Assembly: GCA_029851415.1 (NCBI GenBank)
Contig: CM056741.1
Location: 68,624,282-68,688,281 of the forward strand
From: Eretmocerus hayati
Lineage: Eukaryota; Arthropoda; Insecta; Hymenoptera; Aphelinidae
DNA: 64,000 nucleotides
Reading direction: 5' to 3'
Part shown: positions 1 through 12,602 of the stretch, one piece after another
Position numbering within the stretch: position 1 is the first letter of the stretch
Layout: every line of letters starts with the position of its first letter
Program-made: the position numbers and the translations under genes
Notes under the pieces: generated by a model
The model's input: the letters and a program-made list of their open reading frames with translations, nothing else
Databases searched by the model: none
What the model was told of the DNA's origin: nothing

Positions 1-2299
1 CTGCCTTCGTAGGTACTTTGATCCCATTTTGGTTTTTCGATATCGATGCTAGCCATCTTCGGAAAATTCAAGACCGCTACTCAAGCTAAGGAGAACAAAA
101 TTAATTATATTCAGTTTGATGATCGAGACAAAGTTTCCTTTCTGTGACGAAAAATATGATCCATCGCAGTTTGCAAATCTTGTATCGCAATTAATGTGAC
201 ATTGTGGATATATAAATTGTGAGGTAGCACAAGATCGAAGCAAACAGCTCGACAAAATTTTTATCGAGCAACAAGTTAACATGGCATCAGAACCCTTGGT
301 ATGGGCATCGATCAACGCTCGATTGTCTCGTTCACGCAGGAAAAACTTGATACTAGCTATTGAAGTCCTACATGGATCCTGACTGACCGGTCTGATCAAT
401 CCTGTCTGTATCTACTTATCGCCTCATTGTTGCACGAGCGACCTATTTGGGCTGAAACTATTTCTCATGACTGTCAAGTGAACTATTTCAAGATAGTAGT
501 GCTACTCTGAAGGTGTTGATGTTGTAAACAGCTGTTATCATAAGATCGAGTGCGAGAATGTTGTACAAGTTTACATTGAAACGTAGCACTGTTATTACAA
601 AAAGCTGCTGAAATGAAATGATGGTAAATTTTAGGTTCGCGTTGGAATTAGAACAAATCAGCTTAAACAAAGTTTGAGGTGATTTGTTTTAATTCTGCGT
701 CAAATTTTTGTATTCTATTCATTCTTGGAGAGGTAATGTTGATCATCATCTATTTGAGAGAATCAATCATTCTGTTCAGAGGGAAAGTGGAAGAGATGAT
801 CTCAAGGGTCGTTGAACGGCTTTTCAATGAGAAATTGCAGATTTACGAATGAAAAAATTCGGGAAAGGTCACTCGAGTGGATCATATTCACAGTTATCAT
901 ATACCTCTCCCGCAGAGCAGCAAGCGGAGACCCGTTCTCCTCTTTGTATACAGTTTTCGGGCAAAAAAAACGTGGATGAACAATCCCCCGAATCCAGTAC
1001 AACGGATTCGTGCGGACGCAAAACAGCTGTCTTGGAAACACTGCAAACAGTACCTGACTATTCACGATACCAGCTCAGCTGTCTCTATCACTCTCGATTC
1101 TCTATCTCTCTCATACTCTCAAGTTCGCTCGATATTTCCCCTACTTTTCCACACTTGCTTGAGTACAATATCATACTCTTGGAAATTACTCTAACATGGC
1201 TATTTACATTTTGGTCAAGAGGTCCAAGAAGACTCGCGACAAGTTGAGAGCCTCAACCCTGATTGCCAAATTTCCTCATTAAGATTCATGAATTTATTAT
1301 CGGATGCATACGAGTTTATTGATTATTCAATCTTCATGTTTTCCAGATTGCAAGAAGACGCTAATCGCTGATGATTGAAGCTACATATTGAAAGTCGAAA
1401 CGTGAACATAAGACCTTAAGTTTTGATTCTGAATTCACATCTCCAGAAAGATTATATTCGTGAATAGCTGGCCCATTAACTAATCTATTAACGAAATTTC
1501 CAAATGCATGGGACATGGAAAATCAATAAACACCACCTACTCGCTCGTCTTTAGATCCTTAGTACGGGACTGAGAACTTATAACACGTGGGATGATCACA
1601 CGACACACCCAACAGGAGTTCTTGAAGTACGAAGACAATCCTGTTCCAGTCTGACACGTGTTCACTTCAACAAGGCTTATCCTCCCGCTAAAGTCTATAT
1701 GATAAACAGAGCTTTGAGATGTACTCACAATTTAGAGAAGAATCTTTTCAATTTGGACTCAGCTGGTTTTGTACTATCTTCTTGCTATTCTTTTCTACAT
1801 CCTCTACAAGTAAAATTTTACGCCAGATCAACTCATGATCTTACCCCAAGCCTCGTCGTGCACTGATATTTTGTCTCGGGGTAGCTCACTGCTCGAGTTA
1901 CCCGTCGATACTGTCCCGTGGGTGCGCAAGCGCATGCCAACTACCCTGTAGATGAGCAAGTTGCGTGCATCAGCACTGCCCAAATCCACCGGAAAGCAGC
2001 GAAAAATTGAAGAAGAGATCAGCGGTAACGACGAGATTTATCGGATTAGCAGATCTAGCCTGTTTTGAGAATAGATCAGAGGCTTGTAATAGAATATGGC
2101 CTCTTACGCAGATGAGATGCAGTTGAATTGGCAACGGATAGTGAACTTGAGTTGCTGAGTAAATCATTTATTGTCACAGATTTTCACATAAGGTTCATTG
2201 AATCCAAATGCAATTGAATTTGAAAGCATTGATTAACAGAATTATGGGTTGAAAATAGTGCATGAACCGAACAATGATTTTTTGTATAAATTTTGACAT
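1..2299. other. No recognisable gene
   Basis: Both strands hold only short open frames with no family motif, no convincing splice-bounded exon and no RNA gene that I can recognise. A 38-codon ATG frame at 1952-2068 has a plausible polar composition but nothing to support it. I see no repeat shared with the rest of the window. Confidence 0.4.
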
Positions 2300-2320
2300 A
2301 GAAACCAAATCCGCCCCCAG

Positions 2321-2842
2321 TTTTGCGCCTACACGTCAGGATTTTTCGAATCGATGGAAACCGATTTTGAAAAAAAGCCAATTTTGCGTCTTTTCGTTAT
2401 TTTTAATTTTGATGTTGATTAACTGGATGTGTTGCAATTCATCAGAATGCTCATAGAATATGTTTTCTATTTTGTTTGCCCCGCTGAAGACGATCCCGGA
2501 GATTCCAGAATGCTACAATGTAATCGTGAAGTCGTATAAAAGCTAATTGGTCCACCTATGATCTGGCAAAAAAGTCTGACTGTTTTGCGCCTACACGTCA
2601 GGATTTTTCGAATCGATGGAAACCGATTTTGAAAAAAAGCCAATTTTGCGTCTTTTCGTTATTTTTAATTTTGATGTTGATTAACTGGATGTGTTGCAAT
2701 TCATCAGAATGCTCATAGAATATGTTTTCTATTTTGTTTGCCCCGCTGAAGACGATCCCGGAGATTCCAGAATGCTACAATGTAATCGTGAAGTCGTATA
2801 AAAGCTAATTGGTCCACCTATGATCTGGCAAAAAAGTCTGAC
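2321..2842. repeat. Perfect 262-bp tandem duplication
   Basis: The block starting TTTTGCGCCTACACGTCAGG at 2321 starts again at 2583. The two copies look identical base for base until about 2842, where the second runs on into unique sequence. The duplication lies in one arm of an otherwise diverged inverted repeat, so it is much younger than the element. An assembly artefact is also possible. Confidence 0.85.
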
Positions 2843-3170
2843 TTCACAATAAGTTTCCAAAAAATCATGAAATGAGCTGAAATGGACCAGTTTGGACGTT
2901 CGACGTCGCATTTTCTTTGTTTAGTTACATATTTTGGGACTCAAAATTGCCCAGTACCCGAACAAAATATGATTAGATGCCACGATTATTTTTCAAAACA
3001 CCTGTCTCTGCAATAATTTCTGCCGTGTTAAAATCATGAGGAGAAAAATGTTCCCTTGCACGGTGTATGCAAACATAGTTTCACGATCCAAAACGTTTGT
3101 CTAAATACGGTCCCGTAGTCCATTTTGAGCTACTCCGTCAGGATTTGTGCTATAGAGGCAAGAAAACTAT

Positions 3171-3269
3171 TTTTCTAGCTGTCTACGTCGGAAGCGCGAT
3201 TTTCGACTCGTCCTCGCTACGCGAGGACTCGTCTAAAGTCGCGCTTCCGACGTAGCACAGCTAGAAAAT
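3171..3269. repeat. Near-perfect hairpin at the centre of the inverted repeat
   Basis: The left half runs TTTCTAGCTGTCTACGTCGG and the right half mirrors it, ending CCGACGTAGCACAGCTAGAAA. The turn is at TCCTCGCTACGCGAGGA. It is followed by an ACTCGTGC..GCACTCGT patch and AATATACTATTTCA, a tail also seen near 26150-26165. This suggests a nested MITE family. Confidence 0.7.
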
Positions 3270-4062
3270 GTCGTTTGCGACTCGTGCTGCGCACTCGTCA
3301 CATAATATACTATTTCAGGGACTTTTTTGGCCTCGACAAGAATCCTGATGTGGTGGCACAAAACCGACTACAGGGCCGTCATTAGGTGGTGATTTTGCGT
3401 CGTAAAACCATGTTTGGATACCCCGTGCAAGAGAAAATCTTTCTCCTCGTGATTTTAACATGGCAAAAATTATTGCAAAAACAGATGTTTTGAAAAAATC
3501 GTTGGCATCAAATCACTTTTTTCTATACGGGCACCGGATAGTTTTGTTCCCCAAAGTGTACAACAAAACAAAGAAAATGTTACCTCGAAGTTCAAATTGG
3601 TTTATGTTAACCTGTTTTATGATTTTTCGAAAATTTATTGCGGAATTAGACTTTTTTCTCAGATACTAGGTGGACTAATTAGCTGATTAGCTCATTCGGC
3701 TCCACGGTTACGTTGTAGCGTTTGGAAACCACCAGGATCGTCTCCAGTTGGTCAGAATACGCAATAAAACATACTTGCACAGACTTTTTGATAAACCGTA
3801 ATGCATCTAGTGAATCAACATAAAGTTTTTCTTGTGAAAGACCGATAGCCATCGATTATTTAAATCAAAGTTAAGCTCAAAAATAATGAAAAAACGCAAA
3901 AATTGGCACTTTTTCCAAAATCGGTGGACATGTTCAGTGCGACGGCGAAAACTGGCATTCCGTCCCAGAGTGCGAGGGAGTACAATCGCATGATTTTGCA
4001 CCTATAAAAGTCAAGTCTCTTGGAATGTCATCAGTTTGACATCTATTTACAAGATCCTCACA

Positions 4063-4100
4063 AACTTACGCGAGTCCCACCGGTGGGACCCGCGTAAGTT
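4063..4100. repeat. 38-bp palindrome with CCCACCGGTGGG core
   Basis: The sequence from AACTTACGCG to CGCGTAAGTT is self-complementary apart from one mismatched pair, and is centred on ACCGGT. The same core occurs in the TTAA-flanked MITEs at 8722 and 43161, so it may be a minimal relic of that family. Confidence 0.7.
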
Positions 4101-4104
4101 CTCA

Positions 4105-5406
4105 AGTAAGTTTTCATTATAAGATACATTAGATTGCAGAATCAATTATATTGCATGGAGTGGAAGATCATTGTATCTGATACCTACACCTCAATAATTG
4201 AAGCTCACATGAATGAGTAGCTCTGTAATTACGGGAAAGTTTAGATTTAGATCCCTATAACTGTCCTCCTTTGAATATTAGAGTACTTTTATAGACCTTG
4301 ATGTGGGTTTGAGCAAGAGATCAATTGAACGGAGAATTTAGTAAGCCATGACAAAAACTCACGCAATATTGGAAAATCATAACTTGTTCGGGATCTGATC
4401 CTCCAGAACTCGGTACGGATGACAAAGAGAAGTTCTTCGTTGTGTGGCACCGGCTCAAATCCAGGGGGACAAAAATTTTCATTTTTCAACCATAACTCAT
4501 TCTAATCATTGATCTCTCAAACAGCTTGTTAAATGGAGGAAATTGGTTGGATAGGCTTGCAAGTGAGGTCTGAGAGAACTATCCCTGAATTGTAGTTTGA
4601 ATCACACAAAAGAGCGGGAAAAAGTGAAGAATCTCTCCGCCCTCATGAACGAAACGAAATTCTCTCGATTTTAGCATGCCCGTCAACAGTGAAGAGTATA
4701 TCTCCAATCGGTTCTTTTACATTTGATCAGGAACTAGATTAACTTTATTGTGAATGATTACGGTGAGGCTTTGTGTAGTCCATATTTCATTTCGATCATG
4801 ATTTAGGTTTCAGTGAGTATTTGACGCAGCATTTGATTTCATAGCCTTGATACGAAGTAGTAATTAAAATTGTGAATATAGAGTTGCTGTCATATCAACG
4901 AGAAACGACTTTTTCTGAAAGAACTCGATGAGATGAAACGATAAATGAGTTCGTTGCTCCAGTTCACCTGATGTGTCTACGATACACTCTGTCCGTAGAG
5001 GAAATGGGCACGTGAATGACTATCTATCCAGAGAGGTATGATAGTTGTCATAAAATCCAGTGTCAAGGAAGCGTGACCTGAATGAGCTTAGCTTTGAATC
5101 ACGAGGAAATAGAGGTAGCATTTACATATTGAGAAAATCATACTCGAAATCGGAGTATTAAGTGTATGTTTGCTAGGACACTCTGAGCTATTTACTGGCT
5201 ACATTCTATTCATACTGTGGAGGACCCCACCAACATCCTCATCCTACCACATGATGAGCTCTAAAATTCAGAAGTGGATTTTAAGAACAGCGCACAACAT
5301 ACTCCAACTGAGACGTAAAAACCTTGTGTGAGGCAATTTATAATAATATCTTACTGCAAATGCATGACTCAGATAATAGCATTATGATTCGTCTGATAAT
5401 TCATAG
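4105..5406. other. No recognisable gene or repeat
   Basis: AT-rich sequence with no open frame above about 66 codons. A short open stretch on the minus strand (4289-4489) has no recognisable motif. I see nothing else here. Confidence 0.4.
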
Positions 5407-6410
5407 GGTAAATGTACCCAACATGGCCCCCTATGCTGATCTCAGAACTGGTCACTCGTTGACCACCGCGCAATTTTTTTTCACATTTATGTAAAAATAT
5501 GAAAGATATGATGATTCGACCGGCTCTGGATGATTTCTGCATCTCCTAGAAGGACGAAGTGAGTAATTACATTTTTCGTATTTGAATACTTCAGTAAAAT
5601 TGCGTCAAGTGAGCCAACTCCAAACATTTTTTATTCAACCAATCTCGACATTTTAACGCATTCGATTTTTTTTCCAAAACCTTCAAAATGCATTCTCGGA
5701 AGTTACGAAATTTGGATTTGGAGCAAGTTTAATGAAGGTCAAATTGGCGTGGGCGCAACATGCCCTACAAGTAACTATCTCAAAAGGAAGTGCAGCATGA
5801 CTTTTTTTACTCCTCAGATAGTGTTGATCACTTCAAAATAGGTCAGGAATAGTTTTTCGGACCTCTAAGAGCTCCTAATGTGGTTGCACGCCGATAATGT
5901 ATACATATTATGTTTCAAGTTGCGGGAAACGCATTTTATTCTCGAGGTACATAAAAAGTACTTCATCGCCTGGGTACGGAAACAGCGTTTGTCGGTCTGC
6001 GTAGACCGACGGAAATACGATGTTCCCGTAAGCAGGGCGATCAAAACGATTTCATGCACTTTATCGCCGATTTACACATGTTTTGAGAAAATTAAGACAG
6101 TTTGAATCTAGTTGATCAAAATCAGATGTACTTCGGATGATTTTGTGGAAAAATATTGAGGTAGACCAGAGTTGTTGAGAAATGGCTCAATGGGGGCCTG
6201 CTGCGGGTATATCTTTCCGCCAACTTGCAAAAAAGTAATTTCTGGGAAAATTAAGATCTTTTGGCTTCGGTTAGTCGAAATTAGATTTAACTTAGCTCAT
6301 TGCAAAGGTCTTGGAACAAGCTTCAAAATGAGTAAAGCACTTGAAAAATATTGGAGTGGGTCAAAACTATTGTCGAAACGGCTCAAGGGAGGCATGTTGG
6401 GTACACTTCC
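5407..6410. repeat. GTACCCAAC-ended dispersed element, copy A
   Basis: The left end reads GGTAAATGTACCCAACATGG and the right end, reverse complemented, reads GGAAGTGTACCCAACATGCC, so the ends form an inverted repeat. The interior resembles a second copy at 48327-49158 block by block, for example CCGATCTCAG..GGGCGCTCGTTGACC there against CTGATCTCAG..GGTCACTCGTTGACC here. The 3' end appears duplicated, with one terminus near 6215 and another at 6410. It has no coding capacity, so it is probably a non-autonomous DNA element. Confidence 0.65.
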
Positions 6411-8717
6411 TCCATATTTCTACAGTTTCATATAGTTCGAATAATCTAAATCCGCTGCTATTGGATATTAATATCAGCAAATTCTGGAGTTTTACACTTC
6501 GGCATGGTCAACTTGACTGGTCATAGTCCTTAAAGAGTGAATAATCATTTCGTCTTCCATTAAAAAACGACAGTACAATAGAGTGTCTCTATGATGAGTC
6601 TAATACAAATATGTTTTCATGAGAAGAGTTAGGAGTCTTTTAACTTTTACTGATTGTTCAGAATATTCCAAGCTGTTAGAGCTTTTTGAGGGTAACTTGA
6701 TATTACTAAAGTGGCCTCAGGCTTGCATTCTTCACTCAAACATACGAAAAATGCGTAGATAGCATTCGTTTATATCGCAAACGCGCGGACTAAAACTACT
6801 TACCAGTTTCCTGACTGACCCAGTTAGAAGTTTGAAAAATAACAAAAAAAATCTCGAGATGTAATTTGATTGAGCTCTACAAGATGGCTGAAGTGAAGTG
6901 GCTCATACTCGTCGGTATCTTATTTCTTCAATCACAAACTCTATGTAGAATGGGTAGAAATTGACTTTCCCACGTCTGGTTAGGGGATCCCCAATTTCAG
7001 AAAAAAATTGGATTTTTATGCCGTGAATCATACAGAGGAGGTGTTTGATTTTGTATAATATAATTCATTTCATTCCGTAATTTTTAGTTGCTCTTGGGTA
7101 GTTCTCGGAATCTACTTCGACAAATCGTTCAAAGCAAGATATTCATGGAGTGCTGTGGGAGCCTCAATACGGTCCGACATAAGCACTATCATCATGAGAA
7201 TTCAATCAGTAATTACGAGTAGAGTGAAGAGAATTTGTAGCATCGCGACTTACATCGTTCGAGTCATGAGTATTGATTACATGCATCAGCCTCGATATAA
7301 CGCAAAGTAGGAGGCTATAGCGTCATACTGGTGTGATCGTAGCTCATACTTTCTCCCAAACAAACAAAATCAAGCACAAGCTAAGTGACCATTGCGTTCC
7401 AAGTACTGTTATCATGTGTGGAGAATCGCCCAAGTTGCACCTTGTTGACAAGAATTTGAATTTGACCATTCTTATCTTTCACTGTTTCAATTTTTCCTTC
7501 AAGTTTCTCTCATTTCTCAACGTCTTTTGTTATCTCTCAATATTTTTCTCATTATGGTACCTCCGAAAGGAATTTTGATTAAAGTATCAAAATGATCTCA
7601 CACGCTCAAAGGCTTCCTTTAGCTTCCCTCCTACTTTATATGGAATGAATCGAGGTCACAGTGTTCGCTTCCAAAACGGCGTGGAACAAGTGATGATACA
7701 AGTACTTGTTTTTTCAAGCCTTTTACAGTGAAAAACGTCGAGTTTAGCGGGTGAGAGTGGAAACAATAGTTCTTGAACGCGGAATCAACTCATTTTTTCT
7801 TCATTCAAATTTTGTCTGCTCATGTCCACCTGTCCACTGATAGCTTGAATAGTCGCAATTTTGGACGATCACCGTACGGCCAACCATAAAACAATACTAG
7901 TAGGTCGTGATTGCTGCCATTGTTCTTTACAATTGGTATAATTTCCATTTCGAGTTTGCGGGTTCCTCGTTGCAATATAGGGTATCAAGAAATGTCCCGA
8001 AACTTGTCACGTTTAAAGCGATCAACGAGCCGAATCGTGTTGTGTACCATTTCACTATGCAGCTGTTTATGGCAAGCTTGAGCACACATTCAAAATGAAA
8101 TGGCTAGGATAGCGGTTTCGGTCTCGCATTCAAACGAGTTCCCCCCTTCTCATTCAATACGGTCGTTTTTGCTACCTCTCTCTCTTTCTTTAACGAAAGC
8201 ATGAGAGCTGGAAATTCTGGCACAATTTCACACTTCTGAATATGACTTTGCGCTAAATTTATTCGGCAGAGGACATTCGAGGTCTTGAAATCGAAGTCAC
8301 CAAGCAAGTTCACCCAACCGGTAGAACATGGGACGATTGTCGGGGGCAGTCAACTTTATGATTTGATCCAGAAACTGTCCACCCGGGTTTTGATCATCAT
8401 TTTATGGTTTGATACTTCGTAGGTGAAAATTTTTATGGACCATTGATGATAGTTTGCTTGGAATTTGTCGACGCTTGAATAATTTCGAGTAGGTCAGTTG
8501 ATATTTATAGTTATTATGGAAGGATTTCAAATAGACGGAGGGTTTTGGATTCAAAACCATGAGATTTTTAGGATGCCATGTAGCTGCGGCTTTTTTCCTT
8601 ACTGCAAGTCCAATTCATACTCACCGAAATGATAGGAACGTGTCACTGGTAAAGAATAATCGCCAAAAAGCCAATGAAGGAAGGTTTCAATGTCCTCACG
8701 AGCAAAGTTTTCCAGGA
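6411..8717. other. No recognisable gene
   Basis: AT-rich sequence with scattered short frames on both strands and no family motif, no long repeat and no RNA gene that I recognise. Confidence 0.4.
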
Positions 8718-8721
8718 TTAA

Positions 8722-8868
8722 CACGTTCACTGCGACGGCATAAGTGGCGTTCGGGTCCTGTATGCAATGGGCCCCACCGATGGGGCCCATTTAATGGGAT
8801 TTTCATCACCGTCGCACACACAGTTGGGCGCGTGGGTCCCACCGGTGGGGCCCATCGCAGTGAAGGTG
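8722..8868. mobile_element. TTAA-flanked MITE (piggyBac-type target)
   Basis: TTAA at 8718-8721 and again at 8869-8872 brackets a 147-bp element. Its ends are CACGTTCACTGCGA and, reverse complemented from the right, CACCTTCACTGCGA. Inside are two GGGCCCCACCGATGGGGCCC-type palindromes. A relative with the same ends and the same CCCACCGGTGGG core lies at 43161-43283 in intron 2 of the Osiris-like gene. The TTAA duplication is typical of piggyBac superfamily elements; no transposase is present. Confidence 0.8.
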
Positions 8869-8872
8869 TTAA

Positions 8873-10913
8873 AGAAATATTGACCTACGGCTTTAGCATG
8901 CATTGGCTTCATTTTATATTAGCAGAGAAAACAAACGCACTGGGGCCATTTGAGTCATTTTTGGAGATTGTTTGATGGTAACTTGAAAGCACAAGGCCAT
9001 TCATTTGGAGATTTGAAGAGCGCATTGACCACTTCAACGGATGGTGACTCGAAAGAATGAGTGGTGAGCTTCTTTTCGTGTCACAATCTGAACTGAATTT
9101 TTGTAAAACGTCCCCTCAGCTAAGGCAACTTTGGAATGCGGGGTAACTTTGAGACACCCTTGAGAAAGTGACTCGCGGAACAAAGCTAGTCTACTTTTGC
9201 AACCAATTCTTGCCAATCATGGAACCTAATAAGACTTGTGGTTTACATCAATCAGCTTGTGCAATAAGTGCAACAAATCCATATCGAGTCAATTTTACGT
9301 CAAGTTTACAAAGTTATTTTGGGGAAATTTCATTTCGGGTATGATTTTCCTGTACAACTGACGTAAATTCAACCAAATATTTGTGAGAGTCGTTCTCGAA
9401 CTTACCATGACTAGAGGAAATTAGTTGCGAGAAATGAAGCCAAGTACCTAAGCCTAGCACGATCCCGCACGAGTCATTCCATCCCGGATGTCCCAGAGTC
9501 GCGCCAGTTGATGGGAATGCATTACTTGCCAATATACTTGCTGATCTTTATCTTGCAGAATTTTCAGACTCAATGACAAAGAATGACATAATTTTTTTAG
9601 AGTCTCTGGACTATTGGATGAGCTATTTTAGAGTGAAATTAGACGAGAATGCTCCGACTATTTTTTATCGGAATAATCTTCCAGCCCATAGTCAAAGATA
9701 CGCAGAAAGCATGAACTTGAATATCCATGCCTCGTGTATCATCCACAGCGTTCGATTTCGATGGTAGTTTCGATGAAAATAATCAGCTTCCTGTAGTATA
9801 GTGATTTACGATATCGAGCAAGTGATACTCGATAATGAGTCTCAAACCTATCTGGCTGAGAGAAAGGCATTCTAGCACATTGGCTCAGGATCACCTTAAT
9901 GAATAGAACGATGGAGGGAAGTGGGGAAAAAGGTTGAGCTCATAGCAAAGCCCGCGACTCGAGATAGTTGAGTTAGCTCTAATACAGTGTATCCAAGAGG
10001 AGCACCACGACAAGCTCGAGAGGAGGACCAATAGCCAGCAAGTCCTGTAAGCAGTTAAGTTATGCAGCTCGCGAGACGGATAATTTTTCCTTACCCACAA
10101 ACCTACCTGCGTCACAAGAGTATGCCTCTATGTTGTAACTGCGACCCCAATATCGTATAGTGCGCTACGATATACCGGGGAGACCGGATTCAGAATATTA
10201 TCGACACATACCGCAGTTGAAGCTTATTGACATAAGATCTTCCATGTGCTTGCGCGCATCCAGGGTATTTTCACATTTACCAATCTCACGCGGCATCCGA
10301 AAAGGAATACGGAAACAAGCCACGCTCTCCAGAGCGCGCTCAATCAATCAACCTGTGTTCAACCTGTATTCGCGCAGCTTCGCGCGGTCATTCGGCTTGC
10401 ACATTGCTCGAGATTTTTGGGTTCTTTTGACTGATAAAATAAGCTCCGTTATTTTCTTCGTACAGACATTGAGTTGAATGTATTATTTGAGGTTGTTTCC
10501 TTGACATTTGAAGCTGTTGATAAATATTTCGCTTTTCATTAGATGACATGCGGATATATTGAGAGATATTCGAAGAGTTATGTCGGGATTGCGATTCCAT
10601 GTGTCATTCAAAAGTATGGTGGCTCTGAAGTTTGGCTGATCTACGGCCGAGGGTGAAATATAGACATTCAATGATGATATGTCGAAATGCTGCTACCACA
10701 TGAATTCTGTCCATCATCAGGGAACAAGTTCCAAAGTTAAGCTTGTAACTAAAGTTATGGACATGTAGTCTAGGTAAGATTATCTGACATTTTTTTTTTT
10801 TTTGAGAACGCCAGGCTGATCGAAAAAAACAGAATTCGTAAAGATGTGATCCATTTCTTGTAAATACTTCGTTCAAGTGGATTGAATAAAATAGGTTTAA
10901 TCAAAGTAAACGA
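8873..10913. other. No recognisable gene
   Basis: Only short open frames without motifs. A CAAAGTTACCCCGCATTCC-like string on the minus strand near 9130-9150 recalls the GGGGTAACTTTG repeat family seen elsewhere, but I cannot delimit an element. Confidence 0.35.
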
Positions 10914-10921
10914 CTTGGGTT

Positions 10922-11074
10922 CAGGCGCGGATTCAGGGGGGCCGGTAGGGGCGACGCCCCCCCCCCCTTCCCAAGGAAAAAAAGCGATCCGAGAAATTTC
11001 GCAGATTGCCGGTCCCAAAAGCCGACCCTCCCCCCCCCCCCCCCCCTTAAGATCGGTCCCTGGATCTGCCGCTG
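10922..11074. mobile_element. hAT-type MITE with 8-bp target duplication
   Basis: CTTGGGTT occurs immediately before (10914-10921) and immediately after (11075-11082) a 153-bp insert. Its ends are CAGGCGCGGATTCAGG and, reverse complemented from the right, CAGCGGCAGATCCAGG. An 8-bp target duplication with CAG..-type termini is the hallmark of the hAT superfamily. The interior is GC-rich, with homopolymer C runs of 11 and 17 that create spurious Gly/Pro-rich open frames on both strands. It is non-autonomous. Confidence 0.88.
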
Positions 11075-11212
11075 CTTGGGTTCGATTGGAAGACGGGAAC
11101 GAATTAACCCGAAGCCCTAAGATGGCTCATGAGCTGAAGGGGGGATTGGGAGTTTTCAAGCTGGAAATTTTGCAAGAAATCTTAAAGTACATTACCGATC
11201 AAAAGTTTGAGT

Positions 11213-12071
11213 ACACCCAAAATCATTTTTTTTTTTCAATTTTGTGAGTTACACCACTCGGCTCGAATTAGTCTTAGGGAAATTGATCTGGGCTCATTTG
11301 GAAGGTTTCTTCACGTACTTTGAGATGGCATTATTCTTTTCCATCCACTCGAATTCAAATCCTGCCAATGTTAACTTGAGAAAATGTCTATTGAGAGGAT
11401 TTTCTGGCTTCTGCAAGTTTGAGGCACTTGAATGTTTTGGTATGGGACTCATGGTGTCTGAGAGTACAGGTCTAGAGCTTTGAAATTTGTTCTCAAACGT
11501 CGCTCTACACTATTCCTGACCCGAGCTATGATATTTTCTTTGGCGAAAGATTTTTCACAAAAACTATTCCGAATTTAAGAATGACAGAGGAAGGCGTTTT
11601 ATGGGGGGTACAATCTTCTTTCCCGGTATCTGCCTCCTATATCATGATCGAGAGAATGAGAAACCTGTGGAATATGACCCACTTTACTCGTCATTTTCAA
11701 ATAAGGTTGCTAGTTTTTGCGGAAAATCTTTCTTCACAGAATTCACCATAGCTTGAACCAAGAGTAACATGAAAGGACGTTTCAAATGAATTTGGAAGCT
11801 TTAGACTTGTACTTTCAGGCATAACAATTCCCATACCAAAACATTCACGTGCCTCAAACTTGCAGGACCCAGAGAATTCTCTCAAAAATCCTCGAAATTG
11901 ACATTTTCTAAGCTAAGATTGGCAAGATCCGAATTCGTGTAGATCAAAACGAATAATGCAATCTTGAAGTATAGTAAAAACCTTTGGAATGAGTTCAGAC
12001 AAAGTCTTCTATAGGACCGAGTAGAGCCGAGTGATGTAACTCACAAAATTAGAAAAATAATTTTTGGGTGA
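11213..12071. repeat. Palindromic element with about 370-bp arms
   Basis: The left end reads ACACCCAAAATCATTTTTTT and the sequence after it, TTTTGTGAGTTACACCACTC, is mirrored near 12040-12060 (GAGTGATGTAACTCACAAAA). Inner landmarks such as CTTGAATGTTTTGGTATGGG (left) and CCCATACCAAAACATTCACG (right) also pair. The loop is about 11560-11700. It has no coding capacity. No target duplication was identified. Confidence 0.75.
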
Positions 12072-12242
12072 GCTTGACTTATGACTGGATGTGTATTATT
12101 GATATTTTGTTCCAAGGACTAACATTGATTGCACGGTAGAAGAATGCAGGGATGTTACCAAGTCTTTAAGAAGCCTTGCGAAGATTTACAAAGAGGCAAA
12201 TATTGCTTGGAGGCTATACTGTTTGTGTAGACAGAAAATATA

Positions 12243-12602
12243 AAGGCGGTGCGGTCACCGTGCACCGTGCACGCTGAAAGTTATTCGCACTTTTCTCTGA
12301 TACACTTGCGATTTGGACCAAACAAGGAGAAGACGAATACTTATTATCATCCAACTTGAATTCATTTTCTCGTCATCCGGCTCAAATCGCACGAAAACTG
12401 GAGAAAAGTGCGAGTAACTCGAGCGCAGGAACCTCCTAACCTAAATATAGGCACTTTGTAATTCGCATTTTTATCCGATTCTCACGTGATTTGGGCGAAA
12501 CGACGAGAAGACGAACTCTAATTAGATGATGATAAACGCGGGCAAGCAAATTGATAAAAGTGCGAACAACTTTCAGCGTGCCCGGTGACCGCATCGCCTC
12601 AA
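12243..12602. mobile_element. GGCGATGCGGTCACC MITE family, copy 1
   Basis: The left terminus is AAGGCGGTGCGGTCACCGTG and the right terminus, reverse complemented, is TTGAGGCGATGCGGTCACCG. Both ends then lead into GCACGCTGAAAGTT. The 360-bp interior contains two hairpins built on GACGAGAAGACGAA-like arms. Related copies lie at 24670-25053, 29261-29645 and, truncated, at 45143-45385. There is no open reading frame, and the superfamily is not obvious from the flanks. Confidence 0.82.

Larger units (their letters stand above)
2300..4010. repeat. Large imperfect inverted repeat (foldback-like element)
   Basis: The stretch up to about 3150 reappears in reverse complement from about 3360 to 4010. 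Matching landmarks include the run around 3030-3060 (AAAATCATGAGGAGAAA) against 3440-3460 and the TTTTCTTTGTTT block near 2910 against 3565-3580. The arms are clearly diverged, so this is an old element. The left arm was later enlarged by a tandem duplication, and the centre holds a tighter hairpin. I see no transposase, and the outer ends and any target duplication could not be fixed by eye. Confidence 0.65.

Noticed and set aside
10882..11247. Open frame of 121 codons with Gly/Pro-rich sequence
   Set aside because: It is produced by homopolymer C runs inside the hAT MITE and crosses the element boundary.
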